A stretch of 64,000 nucleotides of DNA from the NCBI GenBank assembly GCA_900468535.1, contig UBTY01000008.1:62001-126000 (forward strand), given 5' to 3'. The position numbers were made by a program, and so were the translations under genes. Below are positions 29,101-36,676 of the stretch, piece after piece. Position 1 is the first letter of the stretch; each line of letters starts with the position of its first letter. Under the pieces are notes generated by a model. It did no database searches, was not told the DNA's origin, and saw nothing but the letters and a program-made list of their open reading frames with translations. Source of the DNA: Hyphomicrobiales bacterium. Lineage in GTDB: Bacteria; Pseudomonadota; Alphaproteobacteria; Rhizobiales; Rhizobiaceae.

Positions 29101-30704
29101 ACCACAAGGTCACCCTGATGCTGCATACGCTGCTGGGCGAGGATCGCGAGGAAGTACGCAACCTCGCGCGTAGGCCGATGAAGGAGTACCTCAAGAGTGC
29201 GGCGGCCCTGATCAAGCAATATGCCTGGGCCTTCCCCGCCTTCAAGAAGCCGCAGGGGCTGGCGACGCCGGCCGATATCGACCTGCAATCGCTATCGGCG
29301 GAGGAGCTCGATGCGATCCTTGAGTTCGCGTTCCTGCGTTACTTCGAGGACAGCGGTCTCTTTGGCACTATCGAAGACGCCCATGTCAGGCTTGCACAGG
29401 CGGCTGCTGCCGGCGTCGATGAAATTGCCTGCCTGATCGACTTCGGCGTCGAGGACGCCGTCGTTCTCGAGCGGTTGCAGCCGCTTGCCCGTCTGGTGGA
29501 GGAAAACCGTCATCCGGTTGTCGAGCCGCTGGCCGCGATCGGCTTTGCCGAGGAAGTCCGCCGTCATGGGGTGACGCATTTCCAATGCACGCCATCCATG
29601 GCCCGCATGTTCATGATTTCAGACGAAGATCGCCGGGCATTCGCCGCTCTCTCGCAGATTTTTATCGGCGGCGAAGCATTGCATGGTTCGCTTCTCGAAG
29701 AGATCGCTCGCGAGACGACCGCGTCGGTGACGAACATGTATGGCCCGACGGAGACGACGATCTGGTCGGCGACCTGCCGCGCGCAGCCGACTGATGGAAT
29801 CGTTCCGTTGGGCGAGGCCATCGCGAACACCCAGCTCTACGTGCTCGACGCGCACCTCTCGCCGGTTCCGCTTGGTGCGGATGGCGAACTCTTTATCGGT
29901 GGCGATGGCGTAACTCGTGGCTATCTGAACAGGCCGGAACTGACGGCCGAGCGGTTCCTGCCGAACCCCTTTGCCGAAGGACGAATCTACCGGACAGGCG
30001 ACGTCGTTTCCATGACGGCGCAGCGACAGTTGTTGTTCCTCGGACGGGTTGATCACCAGGTGAAGGTCCGCGGTTATCGCATCGAGCTTGGCGAGATAGA
30101 GGCCTGCGCGAATGCATTTGCCGGTGTCGAGGAGACAGTCGTTCTCGCCCGCGAAGATCAGCCGGGGGACGTCCGGATTGTTGCCTACATCCGCACGAAC
30201 GCTGCCGGCGTCGACGAGAAGGAACTGACCGCGTATCTCGCGACCAAGCTGCCGGATTATATGGTTCCGAGCCATATCGTCCACATGGATGCATTCCCGC
30301 TGACACCCAATGCTAAGGTCGATCGTGGCAAGCTTCCCGCGCCGAATGCGCAGGTCGCTCGTATCTCCGAGGCAGTGTTTGTTGCTCCGGCTGACGCGTT
30401 GCAGACATCGATTGCCGATGCTTTCAAACGTGTGCTCGGCGTGGAACGCGTCGGCATTGCCGACAACTTCTTTGCACTTGGCGGCCACTCGCTTCTTGCA
30501 GTTCAGGTGCATCGCGATCTCAAGGCATCGATCGCGCCGGAGCTGGCGATTACCGATCTGTTCCGGTTCCCGACCGTCGGGCAGCTTGCGGAGTTCATTG
30601 CCGATCGTGGCAAGAGTGAACAGCATCTGGCGAAAGTCGCGGATCGCGCCGCGATGCGACGTAACGCGATGGGCGAAAGACGTCGCGAATTCCAGCGAAG
30701 CTAA
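26109..30704 (+). CDS. NRPS: formyltransferase - condensation remnant - adenylation domain split by luciferase-like monooxygenase - PCP
   Basis: 1531 aa, start at the ATG 26109 after AGAGGG. (1) About 1-300: methionyl-tRNA-formyltransferase-like domain with the Asn92-x-His94 and Asp130 triad (VNFHDGPLP; GIDEGA). (2) About 340-530: C-terminal half of a condensation-like domain with no HHxxxDG. (3) Adenylation domain from about 545: A3 YTSGSTGNPKG (691-701), A4 FDISVLELF, then an insertion of about 375 residues (about 757-1130) that is a MupA/Atu3671-type FMN-dependent luciferase-like monooxygenase, then A5 MYGPTETT, A7 YRTGD, A8 RVDHQVKVRGYRIELGEIE, A10 NAKVDRGKL. (4) PCP about 1425-1500, Ser1461 (LGGHSL). 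Specificity residues: D739 I740 L743 Q1159 F1185 G1187 M1210 I1218 W1219 K1403, near the glycine code DILQLGLIWK. No releasing domain, so the PKS is the likely acceptor. Confidence 0.93.
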   Translation: MANFKCILIGDGLLLAQCGEILANAGHEILAVVTANPAVRNWASTRAMPVVDHDKDYGARVADLDFDWLFSISNLKIVPEAAWRRAKVGAVNFHDGPLPAYAGLNTPSWAIMAGETRHAVTWHEITAGIDEGAIYAQQFFDLAEDETALSLNAKCFEAGMTAFQALVRDIETAALKPVPQDFSTRLYYGREKRPHAAGTLSFHRPAADLDRLVRALDFGADRDNTLVTAKVRAGEHLLSVARLEILDTPVLDAPGTVISRDATSAVIAAADRAVRLEFADEDLDLRVLLWSGMVLEELDAAFASTLSHAVEAAARHENWFRKAIASVTDVTLPQIGGYMPARAAAAVSLDLALPQQLTPTRAAAIVSAFIGRLSKREAFSVAFVDDGIRALCDSFAGYFADAVPVTVSASSVASKSEFIDGIEDAVNQVSRRGAYGLDLTRRYPGLKRPSLTFGIDLSSQPSPTGIDGCALTFAVGEGNARLIYDQNRIGDDQARQLADRFAVFAAAFDNARNLAELPIMSEQERHEVLFGWNDTTRPYDRDACVHDLIERQVRLTPDAVALAFQSHSLTYAEMDRWAEAVAAVLVAEGVGPDVLVGLHMPRSVELVVAAYAIHKAGGAYVPLDPAFPAERLAYMVRDSGVKLVIGLRGAVNETLLQDCRVLFIDDIAPAGPTGVVRDRKVRPENLAYVIYTSGSTGNPKGVMVEHGNVVNFFAGMDDRISCDSERQNVWLAVTSLSFDISVLELFWTLSRGFKVVIHASEVSAGKKSGRAAKSSKALDFGLFYWGNDSGSQARKYDLLLRGAKFADQHGFQAVWTPERHFHAFGGPYPNPAVTGAAVAAVTENVSIRAGSCVLPLHHPLRVAEEWAVVDNLSGGRVAVAFASGWMPEDFVLRPENAPPRNKASMVNDIEVVRKLWRGESVEYSFGSGSAAVLTQPRPVQKELPVWLTTAGNPDTYREAARLGANVLTHLLGQSIDELAEKIRIYRETLVECGRNPDDHKVTLMLHTLLGEDREEVRNLARRPMKEYLKSAAALIKQYAWAFPAFKKPQGLATPADIDLQSLSAEELDAILEFAFLRYFEDSGLFGTIEDAHVRLAQAAAAGVDEIACLIDFGVEDAVVLERLQPLARLVEENRHPVVEPLAAIGFAEEVRRHGVTHFQCTPSMARMFMISDEDRRAFAALSQIFIGGEALHGSLLEEIARETTASVTNMYGPTETTIWSATCRAQPTDGIVPLGEAIANTQLYVLDAHLSPVPLGADGELFIGGDGVTRGYLNRPELTAERFLPNPFAEGRIYRTGDVVSMTAQRQLLFLGRVDHQVKVRGYRIELGEIEACANAFAGVEETVVLAREDQPGDVRIVAYIRTNAAGVDEKELTAYLATKLPDYMVPSHIVHMDAFPLTPNAKVDRGKLPAPNAQVARISEAVFVAPADALQTSIADAFKRVLGVERVGIADNFFALGGHSLLAVQVHRDLKASIAPELAITDLFRFPTVGQLAEFIADRGKSEQHLAKVADRAAMRRNAMGERRREFQRS

Positions 30705-30714
30705 GGGCGTCGGA

Positions 30715-31368
30715 ATGCTTTTCGATGGTCTGTTGGACGAAAGGATAGCGGTCGCGGAGTCTCCCATCGGCTCCGCGACCTTCGTTCTTATGCCGGAAGA
30801 GACGGTCGCGATCTGCGGCGCCGTTCCTTCTCGCCGGAATGAGTTTGCGGCCGGACGTCATTGCGCTCGTGTTGCGATGGCCGAGTTCGGCAGACATGCC
30901 CTTGCTATCCCGATGGGCAGCGATCGAGCGCCGATCTGGCCCGGTGGGCTGGTTGGGAGCATCAGCCATTGCGGTTCATGGTGCGCCGCAGCTGTGGCCC
31001 GTGTCGCTGATGGGGTCGCGGCAATCGGCATCGATATCGAAGTAGCGACACCGCTTGACGTCGAGCTTGCCGAGGAAATCTGCACTGACGGCGAACGGAA
31101 ATGGCTGGCGACAATGCCAACAGCCGAACGCGGATTGCTGCTCGCGGCTATATTCAGCGCTAAAGAAGCAACCTACAAATGCCAGTACACCTTGACGGGT
31201 AAGCTGATCGGTTTCCAGGCTCTATCTGTAGAGCTGGATCTGGAAGATGGTCGCTTTCTGGCACGGTTCGAAACCGACGTTCTGCCTTACAGGGTAGGAG
31301 ATACCTTGCCTGGCATTATCAGGCTCGGCGCGGAGCATATTACGACGGCTGTCGTCGTTCAGGAGTGA
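30715..31368 (+). CDS. 4'-phosphopantetheinyl transferase (Sfp/EntD type)
   Basis: The 217-aa protein shows the EntD/Sfp motifs: GSISHCGSWCAAAVA, the magnesium-binding pair in GIDIE (with Asp and Glu), and FSAKEATYK, the WSxKE motif in EntD form. It transfers phosphopantetheine from CoA to carrier-domain serines and is expected to prime Ser1816 of the PKS ACP and Ser1461 of the NRPS PCP. The ATG at 30715 is only 10 bp after the NRPS stop with TAAGGG as a ribosome site made from its end, so it is in the NRPS operon. The longer frame upstream lies inside the NRPS gene and is rejected. It ends 9 bp from the convergent WecG gene. Confidence 0.92.
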   Translation: MLFDGLLDERIAVAESPIGSATFVLMPEETVAICGAVPSRRNEFAAGRHCARVAMAEFGRHALAIPMGSDRAPIWPGGLVGSISHCGSWCAAAVARVADGVAAIGIDIEVATPLDVELAEEICTDGERKWLATMPTAERGLLLAAIFSAKEATYKCQYTLTGKLIGFQALSVELDLEDGRFLARFETDVLPYRVGDTLPGIIRLGAEHITTAVVVQE

Positions 31369-31377
31369 GCATCGCCG

Positions 31378-32172
31378 TCACGCGTGGCGCTGCATCCGGC
31401 TCAGCAACTCCCTGAGAAAAAGATGCGCCAGCGGCGGTACCGCAAAGACATAGCGCCGCCACAGTCGCTTCGGATCCGACCCAAGCCGGTGAGCCCATTC
31501 CAGGCCGGCGTGGCGCATCCAAAGGGGAGCGCGCTTCTTGGTGCCGATCAGGAACTCCAGCGAGGCGCCGATGCAGAGGCCGACGCCTGAAGCATCTGGC
31601 CGCTGGGCAAGCGCGTGCGCGATCTTTTCCGACTGTGGCGATCCGATCGCGATGAAGACGAAACGGGCGGGTTCGGCCGCAACGAAATCGACGCATGCCT
31701 GCAGGGCCACCGGATTGTTGATGACGCCCTTCGGCGGAACGTGGGCGCGAAAGCGGATTCTCGGATAGGCGGCTTCCAATTGCCGTACGATGGCGGTGTC
31801 GGCTGCGATCAGCGCAATCAGATCGCCATCCTTTATCACGCTCTTGAAAAGCCGGGCCGTCAGGTCCGATCCTGTCACCAGTGGCAAATCGAGAGAGACC
31901 GCGTGCGCGAGCGTGGAGATCGGCCGGCTGTCGCAGAGCGAAATCCAGGCGTCGTCGTAGCATTGTGCCAGCAGGCGATCGCCGCTCAAGCGGACGACAT
32001 GGTCGACATTCGGCGTGACCACATAGCGGAACTTCGTTCGAACCTCGCTGGTCTCAACAAGATCGATGGCTGCATCCTGAGCCAGACCGTCGAAGGGCGC
32101 CCCAAGGAAATAGTGGCGTGCATGAAGCCCGGAGTAGTCCTTGCCGCCCGAAGGCATTTGCGTTGCTGGCAT
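31378..32172 (-). CDS. WecG/TagA/CpsF family glycosyltransferase
   Basis: The 264-aa protein is a GT26 (WecG/TagA) member: TPNVDHVVRLSGD holds the catalytic Asp region, SLCDSRPISTL replaces the usual NDG/ADG substrate loop, and the C-terminal part has IGSPQSEKIAH and GASLEFLIGTKKRAPLWMRHAGLEWAHRLGSDPKRLWRRY, the near-invariant block of the family. The C-terminal amphipathic tail (about 240-264) may bind the membrane. GT26 enzymes move N-acetylmannosamine-type or related sugars onto undecaprenyl-PP-linked glycans. The ATG at 32172 follows AAGGAA. It lies convergent with the PPTase and divergent from the GT2 gene. Confidence 0.92.
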   Translation of the reverse strand: MPATQMPSGGKDYSGLHARHYFLGAPFDGLAQDAAIDLVETSEVRTKFRYVVTPNVDHVVRLSGDRLLAQCYDDAWISLCDSRPISTLAHAVSLDLPLVTGSDLTARLFKSVIKDGDLIALIAADTAIVRQLEAAYPRIRFRAHVPPKGVINNPVALQACVDFVAAEPARFVFIAIGSPQSEKIAHALAQRPDASGVGLCIGASLEFLIGTKKRAPLWMRHAGLEWAHRLGSDPKRLWRRYVFAVPPLAHLFLRELLSRMQRHA

Positions 32173-32464
32173 GAAAATTCCTTGCAGATGAACGCACGCC
32201 AGCCTTTTCGCGCGCGGCTACGCGGCGAAATGACAAGCTTCTGTTTTATTTGGCGATTCCAGACTATTGTATTGTGCCGTCAGTGCAATTGTCCGAGCGT
32301 CAGCAATTGGAAGTAAATGGGGTGACGGTTGCTGTGTTCGCGATGGCGTATATCGTCCGATATCATCACAAAGCATTACGTGACAGCGTTGGCGATATTT
32401 GCGCACTCTATGCTATGAAGGCGGTAAATGCTTCCGCGCGTTGTGAGTTGAGAGGGGCAATACT
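32173..32464. promoter_or_regulatory. Divergent control region between WecG-like and GT2 genes
   Basis: AT-rich 292-bp gap without an ORF. It has an imperfect direct repeat, CGTCAGTGCAATTG at 32278-32291 and CGTCAGCAATTG at 32298-32309 (20 bp apart), and a perfect 14-bp palindrome ATATCG-TC-CGATAT at 32350-32363. These could be binding sites of an exopolysaccharide regulator; which one is unknown. Confidence 0.45.
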
Positions 32465-33661
32465 ATGATTGGAATGGCAGTACTGTACGTTTCAGCAATA
32501 TTGGCTGTAATTGTTTCAATTCCCGTTCTAATCTTCGCTGTTGAATGTATTGTTGGGAGCTTGCCGTCAAAACCGCGACCAAGTCGTGGGATTACCATAC
32601 GCCCGCCCGTTGCGGTGTTGATGGCAGCGCACAACGAGAGCCTCGAAATTGCCGAGGCGCTGAAGAGCATCAAGGCGCAGATGCGCGAAGGCGATCGCCT
32701 GATCGTTGTTGCTGACAATTGCACCGACGATACCGCCGACATTGCACGCGCGATCGGCGCTGAAGTTGTCGAGCGCTTCGACAATGAACGGCGTGCCAAG
32801 GGATATGCCGTGGATTTTGGCGTCTCCTACCTGCGCCAGTCGCCGCTGCCGGTCATGGCCATCATCGACGCGGATTGCAAACTGGGCGAGGGCGCGCTCG
32901 ATCGCCTCGTGGCCGATACCTTCGCGAAGCAGCGGCCTATCCAGGGGCGCTACGTGCTGTTCGCGCCCCCGGGATCGGGGATCCATCTCGCCGTCGCGCA
33001 GTTTTCCTTCCATCTCAAGAACCATGTTCGGCTTCGCGGCCTGACGCGGCTCGGACTTCCTTGCCTCCTGACAGGCTCGGGCATGGCCTTCCCGTGGGCA
33101 CTGCTGGAAAAGGTGGATCTCGCAACAGGCCATCTTTCCGAAGACACCAAACTCGGCCTGGATCTTGCCAAGGTGGGCCATAGCCCGACCTTCTGCGAAG
33201 ACGCGTTGATCGCCAGCCTGTTCCCCTACACAGCCTCCGGCGAGCTGTCACAGCGTCGTCGTTGGGAGGGCGGTCATCTCCGGATGCTGCGCAAGTCGCT
33301 GCGTGAGCTGCTGCGCCCATCGACCTGGATGAATGGCGGCTATCTGACGCTCGTGCTCGACATAGCGGTGCCGCCGCTCACCTTGCTCTTTACCATCGTC
33401 ACCGGATTGCTGATCTTCGGCGCGGCGCTTGCGATGGCCGGGCTTGGGTACTTCGCGCTCTTCGTCGCGATTGCGGATATCGTACTGTTGCTGACAGCCC
33501 TGGTTGCCACCTGGTACGCGCACGGCAGAGATGTGCTTCCGGCGCGTAACCTGTTTGCCATTCCGCGCTACGCTGCCGCAAAGTTCATGATGTATCCACG
33601 CATGCTGTGGGCTGGCCATCCGCGGTTCTGGATCAGAACCGATCGCGCGCGCCGCGGCTGA
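32465..33661 (+). CDS. Family 2 glycosyltransferase, membrane-bound
   Basis: The 398-aa protein has one N-terminal membrane segment (about 5-27), a GT2 fold with AAHNES, DNCTDD, DADC (the DxD metal site), CEDALI and QRRRWEGGH (the QxxRW acceptor/processivity motif), and three C-terminal membrane segments (about 295-365). The QxxRW motif links it to cellulose/hyaluronan-like synthases and to rhizobial exopolysaccharide transferases. The ATG at 32465 has GAGAGGGGC upstream. It is 58 bp before the Wzy-like gene in the same direction and probably co-transcribed. Confidence 0.9.
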   Translation: MIGMAVLYVSAILAVIVSIPVLIFAVECIVGSLPSKPRPSRGITIRPPVAVLMAAHNESLEIAEALKSIKAQMREGDRLIVVADNCTDDTADIARAIGAEVVERFDNERRAKGYAVDFGVSYLRQSPLPVMAIIDADCKLGEGALDRLVADTFAKQRPIQGRYVLFAPPGSGIHLAVAQFSFHLKNHVRLRGLTRLGLPCLLTGSGMAFPWALLEKVDLATGHLSEDTKLGLDLAKVGHSPTFCEDALIASLFPYTASGELSQRRRWEGGHLRMLRKSLRELLRPSTWMNGGYLTLVLDIAVPPLTLLFTIVTGLLIFGAALAMAGLGYFALFVAIADIVLLLTALVATWYAHGRDVLPARNLFAIPRYAAAKFMMYPRMLWAGHPRFWIRTDRARRG

Positions 33662-33719
33662 GGTGTGGTTCTCTGCCGGTAAGATCGTGAAGAGTCTTTG
33701 CAGTTGAAAGGGCCGCAGA

Positions 33720-35210
33720 ATGCCTGACTATCTCAGGGCGCTCATCTATACGCTTGTTGTCACGCTGCCGGCCCTTTTCGTTGCGGGACGCGTTGCCGTA
33801 CCGACGATCGACGCACGCGAGTTCCGGGTGTGGAGTGTGTGTTGGGCCGCAACCGCCGTAGCAGCGTTTCTCGCGCCGAGCTTCATGGTGTTCTCGCTAC
33901 TGCTAGTCCCGATCTGCATATACGGCAATGTCAACGCGAAGCAGCCGATCTATCTGTTTGTCGTTCTGATGTTTGCCGCCCCGTGTTGCTCGGTTCTCTT
34001 CGGCATCCCCGGCTTGATGCACAGCATCGTCTATCTCGACCCGCCGAGGCTTCTCGTCATTCTCGTCCTGCTGCCGGTAGCATTTTCGCTGCTGGGTGAC
34101 CGCGACAATCGCCGCCTCAGCCTCATGGATCTGCTGCTCATCACCTATGTCGTGCTGACAGCCTTGCTTGCGACGCGTCTGGTCGGCATGAACGATCTTC
34201 TTCGCCAGCTTGCTGCAAACGGCTTGACGATGGTCATTCCGTATTTTGTGTTCAGTCGCGCGATACGGTCGAAGGAGGACGTCAATCGGCTGCTCCTCGC
34301 CTTTGTCGTCGCGTCCATGCCTCTTGCGACGCTCGGTGTCTTCGAAGTTCTAAAGGGGTGGCGGGTCTACGTGACCATCCTCGACCGCTGGGAAATTCCG
34401 ATGCTGACGGCATACCTTTTTCGCGACGGCATGCTCCGCGCATCCACGAGTGCGATTGAGTCTATAGCCTTCGGCTTTCTTTGCATGACCGGAACGGCAT
34501 GCCTGTTTCTCCTGAATACGGGTCGCTCCGATATATGGCGCAAGGCTGCCATCGGCATAATGCTGTGCGGCTTGCTCTCGAGCCTCTCGCGCGGTCCCTG
34601 GCTCGGCTTTGCGCTCTTCCTGGCAATCGTGTTCGGCTCCAATCTCAAGGCATCGTTCAAATATGTGGCCCTGGGAGCCGCCGCGGTCATGGTTGTGTTG
34701 CTGTCGTCGCCATCACTCATGGCGCGCTTCGTGAACCTGCTGCCTTTCGTCGGTTCGGCAGACAAGGGCAGCGAATCCTACAGATCCGAACTCTTTGAGC
34801 GATCACTGCTGGTCATTCAGCACAATCCGCTTTTCGGATCCGTCAATTTCATGAAGGCCCACGAGTTACAGGCCATGATACAAGGGCAGGGCATCATCGA
34901 CATCGTGAACACCTACCTCCAGATCTCCCTCGAATTCGGGCTGATCGCGCTTGCAATCTTCGTCACGTTCTTCGGGCTCGTTACAGCCAAGCTCGCCATC
35001 ATGTCGCTGAGGACGCCGACGCCGGAAGCCAATCATCTCGGCGTTGCAGCGCTGCTTCTGGCTATACTGTTCACCATCGCGACGACGAGCAGCGTAACCG
35101 TCATTCCCTATATCTATTGGACAGTCGCCGGGCTTGCGGTCGCGCTCATTCGTAAGGCGCCGGTGGTCGTACCGCCGCCACGGATGCGCGTGGTTGGCGC
35201 CCGGTTCTGA
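33720..35210 (+). CDS. O-antigen ligase/polymerase-like membrane protein
   Basis: The 496-aa protein has some ten to twelve transmembrane helices and one large periplasmic loop (about 340-400) ending before DIVNTYLQISLEFGLIAL, with the helix SSLSRGPWLGFALFLAI before it. This is the pattern of the O-antigen ligase (WaaL) / polymerase (Wzy) family (PF04932). It would join repeat units or ligate chains in the periplasm and is a natural partner for the Wzx-like flippase, GT2 and WecG genes of this locus. The ATG at 33720 follows AAAGGGCC. It ends 15 bp from the convergent secreted-protein gene. Confidence 0.88.
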   Translation: MPDYLRALIYTLVVTLPALFVAGRVAVPTIDAREFRVWSVCWAATAVAAFLAPSFMVFSLLLVPICIYGNVNAKQPIYLFVVLMFAAPCCSVLFGIPGLMHSIVYLDPPRLLVILVLLPVAFSLLGDRDNRRLSLMDLLLITYVVLTALLATRLVGMNDLLRQLAANGLTMVIPYFVFSRAIRSKEDVNRLLLAFVVASMPLATLGVFEVLKGWRVYVTILDRWEIPMLTAYLFRDGMLRASTSAIESIAFGFLCMTGTACLFLLNTGRSDIWRKAAIGIMLCGLLSSLSRGPWLGFALFLAIVFGSNLKASFKYVALGAAAVMVVLLSSPSLMARFVNLLPFVGSADKGSESYRSELFERSLLVIQHNPLFGSVNFMKAHELQAMIQGQGIIDIVNTYLQISLEFGLIALAIFVTFFGLVTAKLAIMSLRTPTPEANHLGVAALLLAILFTIATTSSVTVIPYIYWTVAGLAVALIRKAPVVVPPPRMRVVGARF

Positions 35211-35225
35211 CCGGACGTCTCTCCT

Positions 35226-35735
35226 TTATTGTCGATCAAGGTCGATCTGGCTCGTCACGACCTGCTTGCCCGATTGGGGATCTCTATCGACCGTGGTAAT
35301 GCGGATCGAGTTGTCGCTGACACGCTGGATCGTCATGTTGGCGTTGCGGTCACCGTTGATGATTTTCGACCAGCGAACATCGAGCTTGATTGCATTCCCC
35401 GCGCGGCTTCCGCTGAGCGCGGATACACCACCCGAAGGGCCGATGTAGCGACCGGCATAGCGGCTGCCGGTTGTCTTGATCTCGGCCGAAACAGCCTTCG
35501 AGACAACGATCAGTCCTCGGCAGGTGCCGTTCATTGATAGTTCCTGGCCGGTTGCCCGGGACTTGAAACTGCAGTCAAGATTGATAGGGGACGATGAAGT
35601 CGTGCGTTTCATGCTCCCGTGGCCGGTCCAGTCCCCCGCCAGGGTTTTCAGAAATGGCTCTTCATTCGCAACACCGTGGCTGGCACTGCAAGAGAGCGCC
35701 AGCCAGGCTATGGCAACAGGCAAAACGTGCTTCAT
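35226..35735 (-). CDS. Secreted hypothetical protein, 169 aa
   Basis: A signal peptide (about 1-22, SCSASHGVA) precedes a beta-rich, lipocalin-like domain with repeated short strands (LAGDWTGHGSMKR, NLDCSFKSRATGQELSMNGTCRGLI, SKIINGDRNANMTIQRV). Two cysteines (in DCSF and TCRG) could form one disulfide. The pattern resembles small DUF3617-like or lipocalin-like periplasmic proteins of rhizobia, but I do not recognise a named family. The ATG at 35735 follows GGGGAGA. It is isolated from the genes on both sides; the plus-strand Wzy-like gene converges on it. Confidence 0.8.
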   Translation of the reverse strand: MKHVLPVAIAWLALSCSASHGVANEEPFLKTLAGDWTGHGSMKRTTSSSPINLDCSFKSRATGQELSMNGTCRGLIVVSKAVSAEIKTTGSRYAGRYIGPSGGVSALSGSRAGNAIKLDVRWSKIINGDRNANMTIQRVSDNSIRITTVDRDPQSGKQVVTSQIDLDRQ

Positions 35736-35828
35736 CTGATTCTCCCCAGATAAGGCCAGAAATGCAACAGATCGTACTTGGTTCCCTCTGCGGCGACGTG
35801 ATCCGACGTCGCTTAGTCTCGCTCGTTG

Positions 35829-36596
35829 CTAAGCTATGGAAAGGCTTAGACGTGCTGTTTCGCCAAGCACAATATCGATTGTTCCGGGCGTTGTCAGTTC
35901 AATTGCACCGCAGAGTGTGCCGGTCGTGATGAGGTCGCCGCTTTTCAGCGAGGTGCCGGGGCGGAGCCGGTCGTTGGCATAGTCGAGCAGCCAGGTGAGC
36001 ACGTCGCCCTTTGGATGTTTGGCATTGCCGTCGTAAATGGCATGGCCGTTATGAGTGACACGAAGCGGCGTCTCTCCGACGGTGTCGATCACGTCCTTCG
36101 GTACCGACGGGCCCAATACGTAGCCACGGTTGCCGATGCGGTCGGCGAGGTAGAGCAGGAAGGAAATCTGGCCGTTCTCCTCGATGCTGCTCGCGAGAAG
36201 TTCGGCGCCGAGATACGCGCCACCGATCGCAGCAAGAATGTCGGCGCGCGAATAACTGCCGTCCTTGCGTACCGGCAGGTCCTTGCTGAGGCGAACCGCG
36301 ATCTCTGCTTCGAACTTGATGCCGCCGACCCATGGGATCGTCGCGCCGGAGGTGGCTTCGGAATAGGGATGAAGCGGCGCGGTCACCGGTTGGCCGTCCG
36401 GAGACATCGCGACTTTCCAGGCCCGCGATGAAATTCGCTCCTGTGCGGCAAGGAAATTCTGCGCGTCCATCGCCTCCTGCAGGGTCGCCGGCAGCGTGAA
36501 CTCTGCGGTTCGTGCCTTCCGGGCATTCTTCTGCAGATCATACAGTCGCGATGCCAGGGCCCTCGGATCGAAACCCTCGGTCGATGAACTTGTCAT
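35829..36596 (-). CDS. 2-keto-4-pentenoate hydratase / fumarylacetoacetate hydrolase family
   Basis: The 255-aa protein belongs to the MhpD-type FAH superfamily: FEAEIAVRLSKDLPVR and the following EIA metal motif, DRIGNRGYVLGP, the segment GDVLTWLLDYANDRL and the C-terminal SGDLITTGTLCGAIELTTPGTIDIVLGETARLSLS. These enzymes hydrate or hydrolyse C-C bonds in degradation of aromatic or sugar acids. It lies 80 bp beyond rhaK on the same strand, so it may be carried at the end of the rhamnose operon, but it is not a step of the phosphorylated rhamnose pathway. The ATG at 36596 has GAGGAAG as ribosome site. Confidence 0.85.
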   Translation of the reverse strand: MTSSSTEGFDPRALASRLYDLQKNARKARTAEFTLPATLQEAMDAQNFLAAQERISSRAWKVAMSPDGQPVTAPLHPYSEATSGATIPWVGGIKFEAEIAVRLSKDLPVRKDGSYSRADILAAIGGAYLGAELLASSIEENGQISFLLYLADRIGNRGYVLGPSVPKDVIDTVGETPLRVTHNGHAIYDGNAKHPKGDVLTWLLDYANDRLRPGTSLKSGDLITTGTLCGAIELTTPGTIDIVLGETARLSLSIA

Positions 36597-36676
36597 TTTG
36601 TTTGCTTCCTCACCTAGAATGGAAGCACGACCTTATCGGCATTCGGTTTGGCCGCAAAGTCATTCCGCAGGCCATC

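Noticed and set aside
27804-29288. 494-codon minus-strand ORF
   Set aside because: It is antisense to the NRPS adenylation/monooxygenase region, which matches known families residue by residue.
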